Part shown: in pieces, positions 24,419 to 32,401 of the stretch
Numbering within the stretch: position 1 is the stretch's first letter
Layout: each line of letters opens with the position of its first letter
Assembly: GCA_964598225.1 (NCBI GenBank)
Contig: CAZRBG010000022.1
Coordinates: 15,104 to 79,103 of the forward strand
From: SG8-4 sp964598225
GTDB lineage: Bacteria; Planctomycetota; Phycisphaerae; Sedimentisphaerales; Anaerobacaceae
Direction of reading: 5' to 3'
Length of the DNA: 64,000 bases
Program-made: the position numbers and the translations under genes
Notes under the pieces: generated by a model
Databases searched by the model: none
Told to the model about the DNA's origin: nothing
Seen by the model: the letters and a program-made list of their open reading frames with translations, nothing else

Positions 24419-26875
24419 TCATCGGCCCTCGATCTGCCTGATGCGTGCGGCGAATCCATATTGCTGCTGCTCGTTGAGACCCGGAAGCATTAGCCCAATC
24501 GAATAAACTTCCCGGGCCTTTGAGTATTGCTGCTGATTCTCGTAGATGTCGCCGAGCAGAAAATAGGCATCTGCATAAGGGATCTGCCTGTCCGTTATGT
24601 TTTTAAGGACTTCGGTTGCCTGCTCGATTGAACCGCTCTGCCTCAGGTAAAAAGCGTACGTACAGGCGTACCTGTAATTGTCCGGCTGCAACTTCGCGGC
24701 CTTGCGGCACCATTTAAGCGCTTCAGACATGTGGTCTTCGGCCAGCATGACGCCGAGATTATAGGCTGCGACCGCCGAATTCGGATCAATCGACAGCGTT
24801 TTTCGGAACGCTTTCTCGGCTTCTTCCATGCGACTCTGCTCGGCCAGCAGCATACCGAGATTGAGATGTGCCGCGACGCTGTTGGGATCGATTTCGAGCG
24901 CTTCCTTCAGTGAAGCTTCCGCCTTTTCGTTTTGGCCGGCGGCGTTATAGGCGAGTGAAGCGTTCACATAAGGCGGAAGATAATCCGGCCGCAGCTTGAT
25001 CGACTCGTTGAATGCTGAAATAGCCCGGTCGTACTCTCGGCGGTCCATGTGAAAATTGCCGAGGTTGTAATGTGATACGTAGTCGTCGGGCCGCGCGCTG
25101 AGTGCAGCCTTGAGTTCCGCCGTCGCCGCCGCAAGTGTTCGCCTGTCAGAATCCCGCAGCATCTCTCGCGGCACGCTCGCCAGTGAAGCAGCGGCACGGA
25201 CCCGAACAAGCCGATACTCATCGCGAGTCGCGTCCAGCAGGGCTTTGAAGGATGTATCCGTCAGATTCGTGCCGAGAACATCAGCCGCAGCGGACCTGAC
25301 CAGAGGCGACGGATCCTTCTGCAAAGCATTCATTAGCACCGGCAATTTCTCATCAGAATCATTCGCTCTAAGCAGCCGGATCAGCGATGTGGCGACTATC
25401 TCGTCTCGATCCGGCTTGCCTATGTATTCGAGAATGTCGTCCAGGACCTTCCAATCCCGTACGCGGGCCGCCTTAATCAGATTACCAGTTTCGAGAATAG
25501 CCTGTTGATAATCGTCTTCATGCCACTGCCTCACGTATTCATCCGCCCATTCGGCGCTTTGATCGCTGTGGCACAGATTGCACGCATTGGGGCTCTTGAA
25601 CGCAATCGTCGCCGCAGGCGCCGGCGGACGCATCGAGTGGTCGCTGCGAGTCATCCGGGCGAATTCCGTCGTCGGCATGTGGCAGGCTACGCACTTGTTC
25701 CCCTCACTGTTAGCGGCATGGTGAGTATGGTCCGTCGCGTTTTCCACGCGCTCAGCGTGACACGGCAGGCACACGTGGTTGGCCGGGCCGGGCCCGACGA
25801 AGCGGTAGCGCCCGCTGGAGGTGTGACAGTGCATGCAGTCGAGCTTTCCCGATTTGACGCACGGACTCATCCGCCAGGTTGTGTAGGTGTAGTTCTCGCC
25901 AAGATCTCGCCCGTCGGGGTAATAATCCTGATGCTCCAAAGTGACGAGATCGAAGTGATCGAAGTATCGCTCGCCGGCCCCGAACGATGGGCTAACCGGC
26001 GATAGCTTTGCGTGGCACGAGGCGCACTGCGAGTTGGTCTGCTCGACGTTGAAATTCTTGGCGCTGACGAGCTTCAGATCTTCCGGGGTCTCGCCTTTGG
26101 AAGCAGCGGCCAAAAAAGTCTCGACGTGCTCGCCGCCGGGTCCGTGACAGGTCTCGCAGTTAATCCCCGGCTCGCTCCACGTCGTGTGGTACGTGTCGGT
26201 AGCAGGGTCGTAGTTGGTCGAAAGCTGGCTGACGTGGCAGCCGTGGCAGGATGTGTTGAAAGTATAGAACGGATCGGTCCATTCCAGAGGGGTATCCTCA
26301 TCGGCATCCGGGAAGTGCCGCACAGCACTTTTCGCGGTCTCGAACCACTCTTTGCGCCGAATATCGTATGCTAACGGCAGCACCTGAAGCCGGCCCCGCT
26401 CCATCGGCGTCAGAAAATAATAAACGTTCCTTCCGCCGAGTGCGTGGGCGATACAGTAAGCTTTACTGTCGTCCGGGCCGGTCGGCGGGCGTGTCGCGGG
26501 CAACGTGTCGCGGGCATCCTGCCCGCGATTCGAGGGCGGGACGCCCTCGCCACGAAACTCCCTCACAAGCCCCCCTGCCGGGCCAAGCTCCACGGTGTAT
26601 TCGTACTCGCCTATCTTGATCGGCTCGGATAACGGCTCAAGCTCATTCGCGGCAAATTCCGGCGTGTAAGGCTGCATCGCCAGGCCGTGGTGCGAAGTCG
26701 CCCAGAGCTTGTAGAACTCCTCGTGGCACTGACGACAGCTCACCGAACCGGCGTAACCGGCCGGACTGCTCGTGCGATCGGGTCGCCAGAAAATGAAGAC
26801 GCCCACAACCAGCGAAAACAGAACCAGAAGAACTGCCGCTATGTAAAAAATGTATGAATGCGTTCGTTTTCCCAT
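24419..26875 (-). CDS. Octahaem c-type cytochrome with HEAT and TPR domains
   Basis: 818 residues. One N-terminal membrane anchor (about 9-30) is followed by eight CXXCH haem motifs: CRQCH, CHGCH, CETCH, CASCH, CMHCH, CLPCH, CVACH and CNLCH, between about residues 47 and 440. A HEAT-like solenoid (about 450-590) follows, then at least five TPRs (for example YVSHYNLGNFHMDRREYDRAISAFNESIKLRP and VAAHLNLGMLLAEQSRMEEAEKAF). This architecture is a known planctomycete type whose electron partners are unresolved. An insert at about residues 107-125 (GEGVPPSNRGQDARDT) is encoded by the palindrome at 26505-26553 and is absent from the haem-fold logic. It is first in the operon with a sulfatase and a DUF1593 protein. 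It probably acts on the periplasmic side. Confidence 0.88.
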   Translation of the reverse strand: MGKRTHSYIFYIAAVLLVLFSLVVGVFIFWRPDRTSSPAGYAGSVSCRQCHEEFYKLWATSHHGLAMQPYTPEFAANELEPLSEPIKIGEYEYTVELGPAGGLVREFRGEGVPPSNRGQDARDTLPATRPPTGPDDSKAYCIAHALGGRNVYYFLTPMERGRLQVLPLAYDIRRKEWFETAKSAVRHFPDADEDTPLEWTDPFYTFNTSCHGCHVSQLSTNYDPATDTYHTTWSEPGINCETCHGPGGEHVETFLAAASKGETPEDLKLVSAKNFNVEQTNSQCASCHAKLSPVSPSFGAGERYFDHFDLVTLEHQDYYPDGRDLGENYTYTTWRMSPCVKSGKLDCMHCHTSSGRYRFVGPGPANHVCLPCHAERVENATDHTHHAANSEGNKCVACHMPTTEFARMTRSDHSMRPPAPAATIAFKSPNACNLCHSDQSAEWADEYVRQWHEDDYQQAILETGNLIKAARVRDWKVLDDILEYIGKPDRDEIVATSLIRLLRANDSDEKLPVLMNALQKDPSPLVRSAAADVLGTNLTDTSFKALLDATRDEYRLVRVRAAASLASVPREMLRDSDRRTLAAATAELKAALSARPDDYVSHYNLGNFHMDRREYDRAISAFNESIKLRPDYLPPYVNASLAYNAAGQNEKAEASLKEALEIDPNSVAAHLNLGMLLAEQSRMEEAEKAFRKTLSIDPNSAVAAYNLGVMLAEDHMSEALKWCRKAAKLQPDNYRYACTYAFYLRQSGSIEQATEVLKNITDRQIPYADAYFLLGDIYENQQQYSKAREVYSIGLMLPGLNEQQQYGFAARIRQIEGR
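26505..26553. repeat. Double palindromic repeat inside the octahaem cytochrome gene
   Basis: Two linked palindromes, GTGTCGCGGGCATCCTGCCC with CGCG, then GAGGGCGGGACGCCCTCGCC with AC. It is preceded by a partial tandem copy, GTGTCGCGGGCA, at 26491-26502. One arm (GTGGCGAGGGCGTCCCG, reverse strand) recurs at 52381-52397. The insertion keeps the reading frame open. Confidence 0.8.
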
Positions 26876-27026
26876 TATTCTCGTACTATTATGAATTTAC
26901 ATCAGGATTTCACAGCCGGTTTCTGCAACATTGTACCAAACAGACTGAAAAAAATCGTACCCTATTTCCCGGCCAAACACGTACCCGGCAGTTACGTTTG
27001 GCATTATCTCGGGCGACTGGTCCGAC

Positions 27027-27887
27027 TCATCTCACGTTGCGGACCGCTTCGATTGACCGGAGCAGGCTTTCGATGCCGCCGGCGGCAAGGAAATTCTCGG
27101 GAAAGATTTCGAGGATGACGGTCTTATTGTAGCCGTTGTTAGTCAGCAAACGGATGAACTCTTTCCAGGGAACGGTGTCGTAAACAAGCGGATGGTGATC
27201 GTCGCCGCAGACGTCGTGGCAGTGGACGTGACCGACGCATTTCAGAAATTCTGCCGGCGGAAATAGCGGCACGCCGTAGCGCTGGTGATTCATGAATGCG
27301 TGCCCGAAATCCCAGCATGCTCGGACTCGACTTCGCGTGACGACCTCCAGCAGCTCCTCGTACGTATCGCCGATGCGGTGGATGGGTTCGTCGGGATTGG
27401 GGCTGATCTGCAATTCCGCGATGGGCCGGACTCGCGGCGCGTTACGTCCGCACCAGTGGCGCGCCCACGAGAAGAACGAGATCGACCGCTCGATGAGTTC
27501 ACTGCGGGAATGGTCGGCCCTTGTGGCGGCGGCATGAATGTTGACGACGACCGACGACTGCTGCCGGGATGATATTTCAGCCGCGACATACAGAAATCGC
27601 TGATGAAGCACCCTGCATGCGTTGTCTTCATCCGTCGAGAAGAATGCCGGATTCGCATTGGTATGCTCCGAGTATGGGTGCAGCGAGATCTCCAGTCCCG
27701 CATCGCGGCAGCAGGCGACGTGCTCAGCCAGCGCTTCTGGATCGGTTTCCGGCCCGACCGGCGTTTCCACGCTCGCAAAGCCCGATTTCGCGAGATATTC
27801 AGGGATATCGCGCGTGCCGAACAATTCACGATACGTTTTCTCGTTCGCGAATCCGATATCGAGTTTTGTGCCGATAGCTATGTCCAT
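27027..27887 (-). CDS. Sugar phosphate isomerase/epimerase family protein
   Basis: The 286-residue cytoplasmic TIM-barrel protein has no signal peptide. The xylose-isomerase-like pattern includes GLEISLHPYSEHTN, SVVVNIHAAATRADHSRSELIERSI, IAELQISPNPDEPIHRIGDTYEELLEVV (with Glu ligand candidate), RACWDFGHAF (Asp and His ligands), VGHVHCHDVCGDDHHPLVYDTVPW (His and Asp) and KTVILEIFPENFL (final Glu). The metal-site set is complete, so it should be active on a sugar or inositol-type substrate. It stands alone, 151 bases from the cytochrome operon, and has only weak similarity in motif spacing to the gene at 4703-5674. Confidence 0.83.
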   Translation of the reverse strand: MDIAIGTKLDIGFANEKTYRELFGTRDIPEYLAKSGFASVETPVGPETDPEALAEHVACCRDAGLEISLHPYSEHTNANPAFFSTDEDNACRVLHQRFLYVAAEISSRQQSSVVVNIHAAATRADHSRSELIERSISFFSWARHWCGRNAPRVRPIAELQISPNPDEPIHRIGDTYEELLEVVTRSRVRACWDFGHAFMNHQRYGVPLFPPAEFLKCVGHVHCHDVCGDDHHPLVYDTVPWKEFIRLLTNNGYNKTVILEIFPENFLAAGGIESLLRSIEAVRNVR

Positions 27888-27984
27888 AATCGTCGGGTCA
27901 GCACATGGTACAGTCGAACATTCTTATCAGTTGTGCAGTAAAGATTCAAGATATTCGAAGATAAAACGTTGAAAGGAGCGAAAA

Positions 27985-28599
27985 ATGCGTAAATATGTCA
28001 TTTCAGTATGTGCCGGGCTGTTGTTGCTTGTGGTTTCTCTTTTACCGCTTTGGGCTGGGCAGGATGTGGCGGTTCTCAACGTCGGCGATAAGGTGCCGTT
28101 GTTTAACGCCAACGACCACCTCGGCGAGCTCTGGCAGGCGAGCAAGGTGCTCGACAGCGGCAAGTTTCTGGTGGTCTATTTCTATCCGGCAGCGATGACC
28201 GGCGGATGCACGAAGCAGGCCTGCGCGTATCGCGATGCCTCGGCGCCGCTGGAGCAGGAGGAGATTCACGTGGTCGGCGTCAGCGCCGATCCGGTCAAGA
28301 ACCTCAAATACTTCCGCGACGCGCACGGCTTGAATTTCCATCTGCTGTCCGACGTCAACGGCTGCATCGCAAAACGCTTCGGCGTGCCCATAAGGGACGG
28401 CGGATCAATCAAACGAACGGTCCAGGGAAAAGAGGTAACACTGGAACGCCCGTTCACCTTCGCCAGATGGACCTTCATCGTAAATCCTTCTGGTAAAATC
28501 GTATACAAAAACACCAGCGTCAACGCGGCCAAAGACTCCCAAGCCGTAATAGATTTTCTCTCAAGTCACAGGAGTAAAAGCAACACCCAGAACCGTTGA
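27985..28599 (+). CDS. Exported peroxiredoxin (Bcp/PrxQ-like)
   Basis: 204 residues with an N-terminal hydrophobic signal (about 4-24, LLLLVVSLLPLWAG). The thioredoxin fold has VGDKVPLFNANDHLGE and VVYFYPAAMTGGCTKQACAYRD. The peroxidatic Cys in GGCT and the resolving Cys five residues later (C-T-K-Q-A-C) are the PrxQ alpha-2 helix arrangement; the Pro of the usual T-P-G-C is altered, giving T-G-G-C. VVGVSADPVKNLKYFRDAHGLNFHLLSD and TFIVNPSGKIVYKN complete the family pattern. AAAGGAGCG lies close to the ATG. It would reduce peroxides outside the cytoplasm, which fits the many exported haem proteins nearby. It is not in an obvious operon. Confidence 0.9.
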   Translation: MRKYVISVCAGLLLLVVSLLPLWAGQDVAVLNVGDKVPLFNANDHLGELWQASKVLDSGKFLVVYFYPAAMTGGCTKQACAYRDASAPLEQEEIHVVGVSADPVKNLKYFRDAHGLNFHLLSDVNGCIAKRFGVPIRDGGSIKRTVQGKEVTLERPFTFARWTFIVNPSGKIVYKNTSVNAAKDSQAVIDFLSSHRSKSNTQNR

Positions 28600-28872
28600 C
28601 ATAACGAGCATTTGTGACCATGGTAAAAGCTCCATCGCAGCAATTGAGATTGACACATACTTTTTTCTCAGCACGAAGAGAGACACGACGGTTTAAGAAA
28701 ACATGCGTCTTAGAATCCTCAGCTTGTGAATGCGTTTCCTTTCTCCGATCAAATGGTTGTTAATACCCTTTTCTACCATCGACCAGAGAAAGGATTGCTT
28801 CAAGGTCCCAGTTTAATGTGCGAAAACCAAACTACATTATCGGCATATTCAAGTTTGCTCGCGCGTTAATCC
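28600..28872. other. Intergenic stretch with a possible degraded ORF
   Basis: There is no gene with a start and a plausible length. On the minus strand about 28815-28700 there is a short open stretch of about 39 codons ending in the basic peptide RKRIHKLRILRRMFS and a TAA, with no start. It may be the tail of a lost gene. I see no clear promoter or terminator. Confidence 0.3.
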
Positions 28873-29508
28873 TCAATTCCAGAATTTGTCGATACCACTG
28901 TAGATATCTGTATCGGTTATATAAACACCGTAGAATCCCATCTTTGACTCTATCGTCGCGACCGATCCGCACGGATTCACACTGTCGACTACTGACGTGT
29001 GGTTGCCAGAGTGCTGACAGAGACAACCAGAATACGCTTGCCATTCTTGAATTTCCGTATAGTCATCCTGAAAAACGTACTGGTTCTCCGGACCTGTAAG
29101 GTGCGGAGGATAACCAGTCGCCCAGCTATGACAAGTATTATGAATAGTAGCCGATTCCGTTCTGTTTGTGGAAAAGCAATAGTAGCGGTGAGCTTCTATC
29201 CACCGATCGGCACATTCTATCTCAGAACTTGTAAGGTCATTACAGGCTTCGGTATGCACGTGAGGTAACTTCCTAAGGTGCGACGTCCAGCAGCACCACC
29301 ACCATGTGTTGTTAAAGCACTTGTCGGCCGATGTGTCGTAATACTCCTGAAAAAATTTTGAGACCGTCGTCTCATAGCCTTGCTCATTCATTAGGTTAAT
29401 ATCGAACCATTGAATGTCTCCGTTAGCTGCCATGATCGACGCAGACTCGCCCAAAACAAGAGATACTACTGCGATCCAGAATATTCTACTGCACACAATA
29501 GGTTTCAT
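28873..29508 (-). CDS. Secreted Cys- and Trp-rich protein of unknown function
   Basis: About 211 residues from the ATG at 29508, with GGGAGC 8 bases upstream. The signal peptide (about 1-27, ending IMA) is followed by a small domain with about 11 Cys and many aromatic residues: TWWWCCWTSHLRK, HVHTEACND, IECADRWIEAHRYYC, IHNTCHSWATGY, SGCLCQHSG and NPCGSV. The Cys pairs suggest a disulfide-rich extracellular fold; no CXXCH or known zinc motif is present. I do not recognise a family. It lies 72 bases after the amber-interrupted membrane protein gene on the same strand, so the two are probably co-transcribed. Base composition is lower in GC than the flanking glycan genes, which hints at separate origin. 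Confidence 0.7.
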   Translation of the reverse strand: MKPIVCSRIFWIAVVSLVLGESASIMAANGDIQWFDINLMNEQGYETTVSKFFQEYYDTSADKCFNNTWWWCCWTSHLRKLPHVHTEACNDLTSSEIECADRWIEAHRYYCFSTNRTESATIHNTCHSWATGYPPHLTGPENQYVFQDDYTEIQEWQAYSGCLCQHSGNHTSVVDSVNPCGSVATIESKMGFYGVYITDTDIYSGIDKFWN

Positions 29509-29580
29509 ATGTAATGCTCCCTTCCTGTCTTTGGTAATTATCATGAAACAGATTAACTCGATTTAGATCATCAATGTCAG

Positions 29581-30573
29581 CTATCGCATTGTTGCATCAC
29601 CTCCCTTGCTCTCTCCTTCAAGATAGGCCACGGCGAACTCCATTACAACGCACTGCTTCCTCTCAAGGTTCCAGTCGTCAGATCGGGTCTGTCTATGTTC
29701 AGCATATCTTTTCAAGACCTGTAGCTGCTCGGTGGACATTTCTTTCTGCAACTCTAATCTACTGCTAAGAGTGTTCAGGAACTTGTCACAGGCAAAGGCA
29801 AATATGAGTCCGGACTTGGATGAAGCCCAGTCGTCATTGGTAAACTCGAAATACGCCTTACCCGCCTTCTACAGTCTAAGGTACATTTTGGCCAGCAAAT
29901 GCAGCGTGGTTGCATCGTCGTCCACATGTGCAAGAAGATAAGGGAATGCCTTACCTCCGCCTGGATGCATAACAGAAGGTTGCCAGGGCAGGTTCGGGCC
30001 ACGTTTACGTATGAGAGGTAATTCATCCAGATAGACGTGGCACATCTTCACCAGTTTATCGAGAAGTTCTCGTCTTTCCTGCTCACTTCCGGAGGTCGCA
30101 ACTTCCAGCAGGGCTTTCACACGGGGATGATCCTGCAGAGTCGCTAAATACCTTTCGGCAGCGGCGAAATCGGCTTCCATTACGGTATCCCCAACAGAAA
30201 ACGTCTTGTAAAGTAGATTCTCGGCTTTCTCGGGTGTGCTTTCCCTGCTTACTTCTTCAGCAAGGAGCCTTTCGCGCTCAGCGAATTGTCTCTTTCTGAT
30301 AGCGAATAGCTCTTTTTCCATATTGAAATCGAAGCCTGGCAAGTCGCTAATATCTATTTCAGGCTGGGATTCCTCTTGTGGCACATTCGAAGCACTGCTT
30401 GAGACGTTCGATATAGATGGGGTAGACTCAATAGGAAGTTCCTGATTATCCGCTGGTTCATCGAACTGTCTAACTTGTTTGGTCTTCGAGGAATGGAACA
30501 GCCAATAGATAAGACATCCGATAACTATTACACCAATGCTGACAGCCAGTATTCTATGCGGTTTTTTACACAT
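29581..30573 (-). pseudogene. Membrane-anchored protein of unknown function, interrupted by an in-frame TAG
   Basis: From the ATG at 30573 a 234-codon frame ends at TAG (29871-29869). The same frame then stays open for 95 more codons to a second TAG at 29583-29581, with protein-like composition throughout (KAGKAYFEFTNDDWASSKSG directly after the amber). Part 1 has one N-terminal TM helix (about 8-26), an acidic Ser/Pro linker, a charged coiled-coil-like stretch (FAIRKRQFAERERLLAEEV) and a helical domain with HPRVKALLEVATSG and ATTLHLLAKMYLRL. A single C-to-T change of a CAG Gln codon would create the amber. Possible explanations are a recent nonsense mutation, a sequence error, or suppression. 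No function is recognised. Confidence 0.65.
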
Positions 30574-30664
30574 CGAGATTCCTCTTTCTTTTCAAAATTT
30601 TTTGCAATTCTAGGTTAATTCACGCCATAAGCAGTAAATTTTCTTCAGATTTCAACATTATGCA

Positions 30665-30683
30665 CCTGTTTATAGCATAAACA
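30665..30683. promoter_or_regulatory. Inverted repeat, possible operator upstream of the amber-interrupted gene
   Basis: CTGTTTATAGCATAAACAG has 7-base arms around a 5-base centre, located 92 bases before the ATG at 30573 in an AT-rich 281-base gap. Beyond this and an A-run at 30760-30771 I see no gene in the gap. Confidence 0.4.
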
Positions 30684-30854
30684 GCTCTTATTCTCTGTTC
30701 TCTATAACTATATGCGTATCTGAACAAGCAAATGTTGATCGGAATTCCGTGAAAAAATTCAAAAAAAAAAGTTAAATTTTGCAGGCAAATCGCCGATTCT
30801 CACCGGAACGTTGAACAGTTCTTGGCCTGAATTCAGGTCGAAGGGATAGACCTA

Positions 30855-31940
30855 CTACGCCAAATTGGGCAACATGGGTGAATGGGGGCAACTTCGGGTT
30901 AGGATTTTGTGGCCCGTTTTTGTTACGAGGACGTCGTCTTCTATTCTTACGCCTAATTTGCCGTGGATGTATATTCCGGGCTCGATTGTTATTATCTGGC
31001 CAGCTTTGAGTTTGCCTTTGGCGTCGGGCTTTAGAAAGGGCGATTCGTGGATTTCCAGGCCGAAGCCGTGGCCTGTTCCGTGGCCGTAGACGGGCAGGTC
31101 GGCCTCGGCGATTGTCTGCCGGGCGGCGGCGTCGATTTCGGTCAGCTTGACACCGGTTCTGATCCTCTTTATCGCCGCGGCCTGGGCCTGCTCGACGGCG
31201 TCGAAGACTTTCTTATAAAACGCGGTCGGCTCTCCAATTGCGAAGCATCTTGTGATATCGCTGCAATAGCCTTTGTATCTTGCGCCGAAGTCGATCAGCA
31301 CAGTGTCTTTTTTCTTAAGCTTTCTCCGGCTCGGCTGGTGGTGCGGGCGGGATGCGTTGGGGCCGAAGGCGACGATTGTCTCGAAACTGTTGCGTCCTTT
31401 TAGTTTTCGGATTTGGAAATCGAGCATCCCGGCCAGCTCACTCTCGCTGATGCCGGGCCTGATATAAGTCAACGTTTGCCGCAGGGCACGGGTTGAAATG
31501 GAAGCGGCGGATTTAATTGCGGCGATTTCGCTATCGTCCTTGACGGTGCGAGCGTTTTCGATGATGTCCTCTGCCGTTTTGGATCGCCCCTTGACGGTCT
31601 CCTTCAATTGCTCGAATTCGGCCACTGAAATAGAACCCTCTACAGTGACGGTCCGCACGGATTTCAGTTTCCTGACCAGCTCGGCTACGGCGTCGCTCAT
31701 TGGCCCGGCCCGGTCGATTATCCTGCACGCGGGGCATTCCTTTTGCGCCTGCTCGGTATAACGGCTGTCGGTGAGAAGGTAGACACGGCTCTTCGTCAGA
31801 AGCGCCCAGCTATCTTCTCCGAGGAAACCGGTTATGTAAGTCACGTTAGCGGGCTTTGTCACCAGCAGACAGCTAATCCTTTTCTTGCTCAATACGCGGC
31901 GAATCGATCTAATGCGTCTTTTTATTACTTCTTTGCTCAT
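30855..31940 (-). CDS. M24 family Xaa-Pro aminopeptidase/dipeptidase
   Basis: 361 residues. The N-terminal creatinase-like domain (about 1-130; CLLVTKPANVTYITGFLGEDSWALLT) is followed by the pita-bread catalytic domain. All five dinuclear metal ligands are visible: Asp in VLIDFGA, Asp in YCSDITR, His in GHGFGLEIHE, Glu in TIEPGIY and Glu in VRIEDDV. His in FGPNASRPHHQP fits the substrate site. It is a cytoplasmic peptidase that removes residues next to proline and is a common housekeeping gene near efp in planctomycetes, although no efp is seen here. It is a single-gene unit. The 281-base gap downstream of it is AT-rich and empty apart from the inverted repeat at 30665. Confidence 0.95.
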   Translation of the reverse strand: MSKEVIKRRIRSIRRVLSKKRISCLLVTKPANVTYITGFLGEDSWALLTKSRVYLLTDSRYTEQAQKECPACRIIDRAGPMSDAVAELVRKLKSVRTVTVEGSISVAEFEQLKETVKGRSKTAEDIIENARTVKDDSEIAAIKSAASISTRALRQTLTYIRPGISESELAGMLDFQIRKLKGRNSFETIVAFGPNASRPHHQPSRRKLKKKDTVLIDFGARYKGYCSDITRCFAIGEPTAFYKKVFDAVEQAQAAAIKRIRTGVKLTEIDAAARQTIAEADLPVYGHGTGHGFGLEIHESPFLKPDAKGKLKAGQIITIEPGIYIHGKLGVRIEDDVLVTKTGHKILTRSCPHSPMLPNLA

Positions 31941-32029
31941 TTCAGATCATTCTCCGATTTACCTAACGGTGTCATAAGCCAATATTTACATCAATCTCGG
32001 AAGAATTGAAAGTTTTTCCGCCGGCTCAT

Positions 32030-32059
32030 TTGGCCGGGTACGGATTTATTTTTTATACT
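32030..32059 (+). promoter_or_regulatory. Putative sigma-70 promoter of a candidate small RNA
   Basis: TTGGCC (32030-32035), an 18-base spacer and TATACT (32054-32059). Transcription would begin near 32066. No open reading frame follows before the terminator at 32205-32230. Confidence 0.5.
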
Positions 32060-32065
32060 TTGAGT

Positions 32066-32230
32066 GTAAAACAATCGGCTGGGGGGCAACCCGGTCGGCC
32101 GACGGCAAAAGGGATGGAGGGGACTCTTTTGCCGAACGCCGAGGCTGATATTTGATGTTTTCCGCAAGGGCGAGGGAAAGGCTGTGGAATACATTTTTCC
32201 GCGCAGGACGGCTGTAGCCGTCCTTTTTTT
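32066..32230 (+). ncRNA. Candidate structured small RNA with intrinsic terminator
   Basis: The 165-base stretch has a promoter in front, no coding potential, and four stems in series. CGGCTGGG / CCCGGTCG (32076-32083 with 32090-32097, two G-U pairs), CGGCAAAAG / CTTTTGCCG (32103-32111 with 32126-32134), TTCCGCA / TGTGGAA (32160-32166 with 32183-32189) and the terminator hairpin. The loop of the second stem contains GGAGGGGA, which resembles a Shine-Dalgarno sequence. It lies in a 461-base gap between the M24 peptidase and rhomboid genes and could be a free sRNA or the leader of the rhomboid gene. It does not match SRP RNA, tmRNA or RNase P; 6S RNA cannot be ruled out. Confidence 0.45.
32205..32230 (+). 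terminator. Intrinsic terminator
   Basis: AGGACGGCT and AGCCGTCCT around a 2-base centre, followed by seven T residues (32224-32230). It is a strong plus-strand terminator. The hairpin core is also a common repeat type in environmental genomes. Confidence 0.75.
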
Positions 32231-32401
32231 GCGCCTTGTCAGAACCGGTTCCTGCCGTTACAATGCAAATCTCTTTGGATCATGGATGTATCGCTTTAAC
32301 CGTTAGATTCCTGCACTATTCGGCCCGATCCGAGACTTGACGAATTCTGAAATTGAAAAGGTAAATGGAAAAGTCACCCCGGCCCGCCGGGATTTTACAG
32401 T

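Noticed and set aside
29869..29871. Pyrrolysine or selenocysteine recoding at the in-frame stop
   Set aside because: The codon is UAG, so selenocysteine is excluded; other genes here end in UAG and no pyl gene is present in the window, so recoding is less likely than mutation.
32066..32230. SRP RNA, tmRNA, RNase P or cyclic-di-GMP riboswitch
   Set aside because: The sequence lacks the SRP GGAAGGAAGCA core, is too short for tmRNA or RNase P, and lacks the GEMM aptamer motifs.
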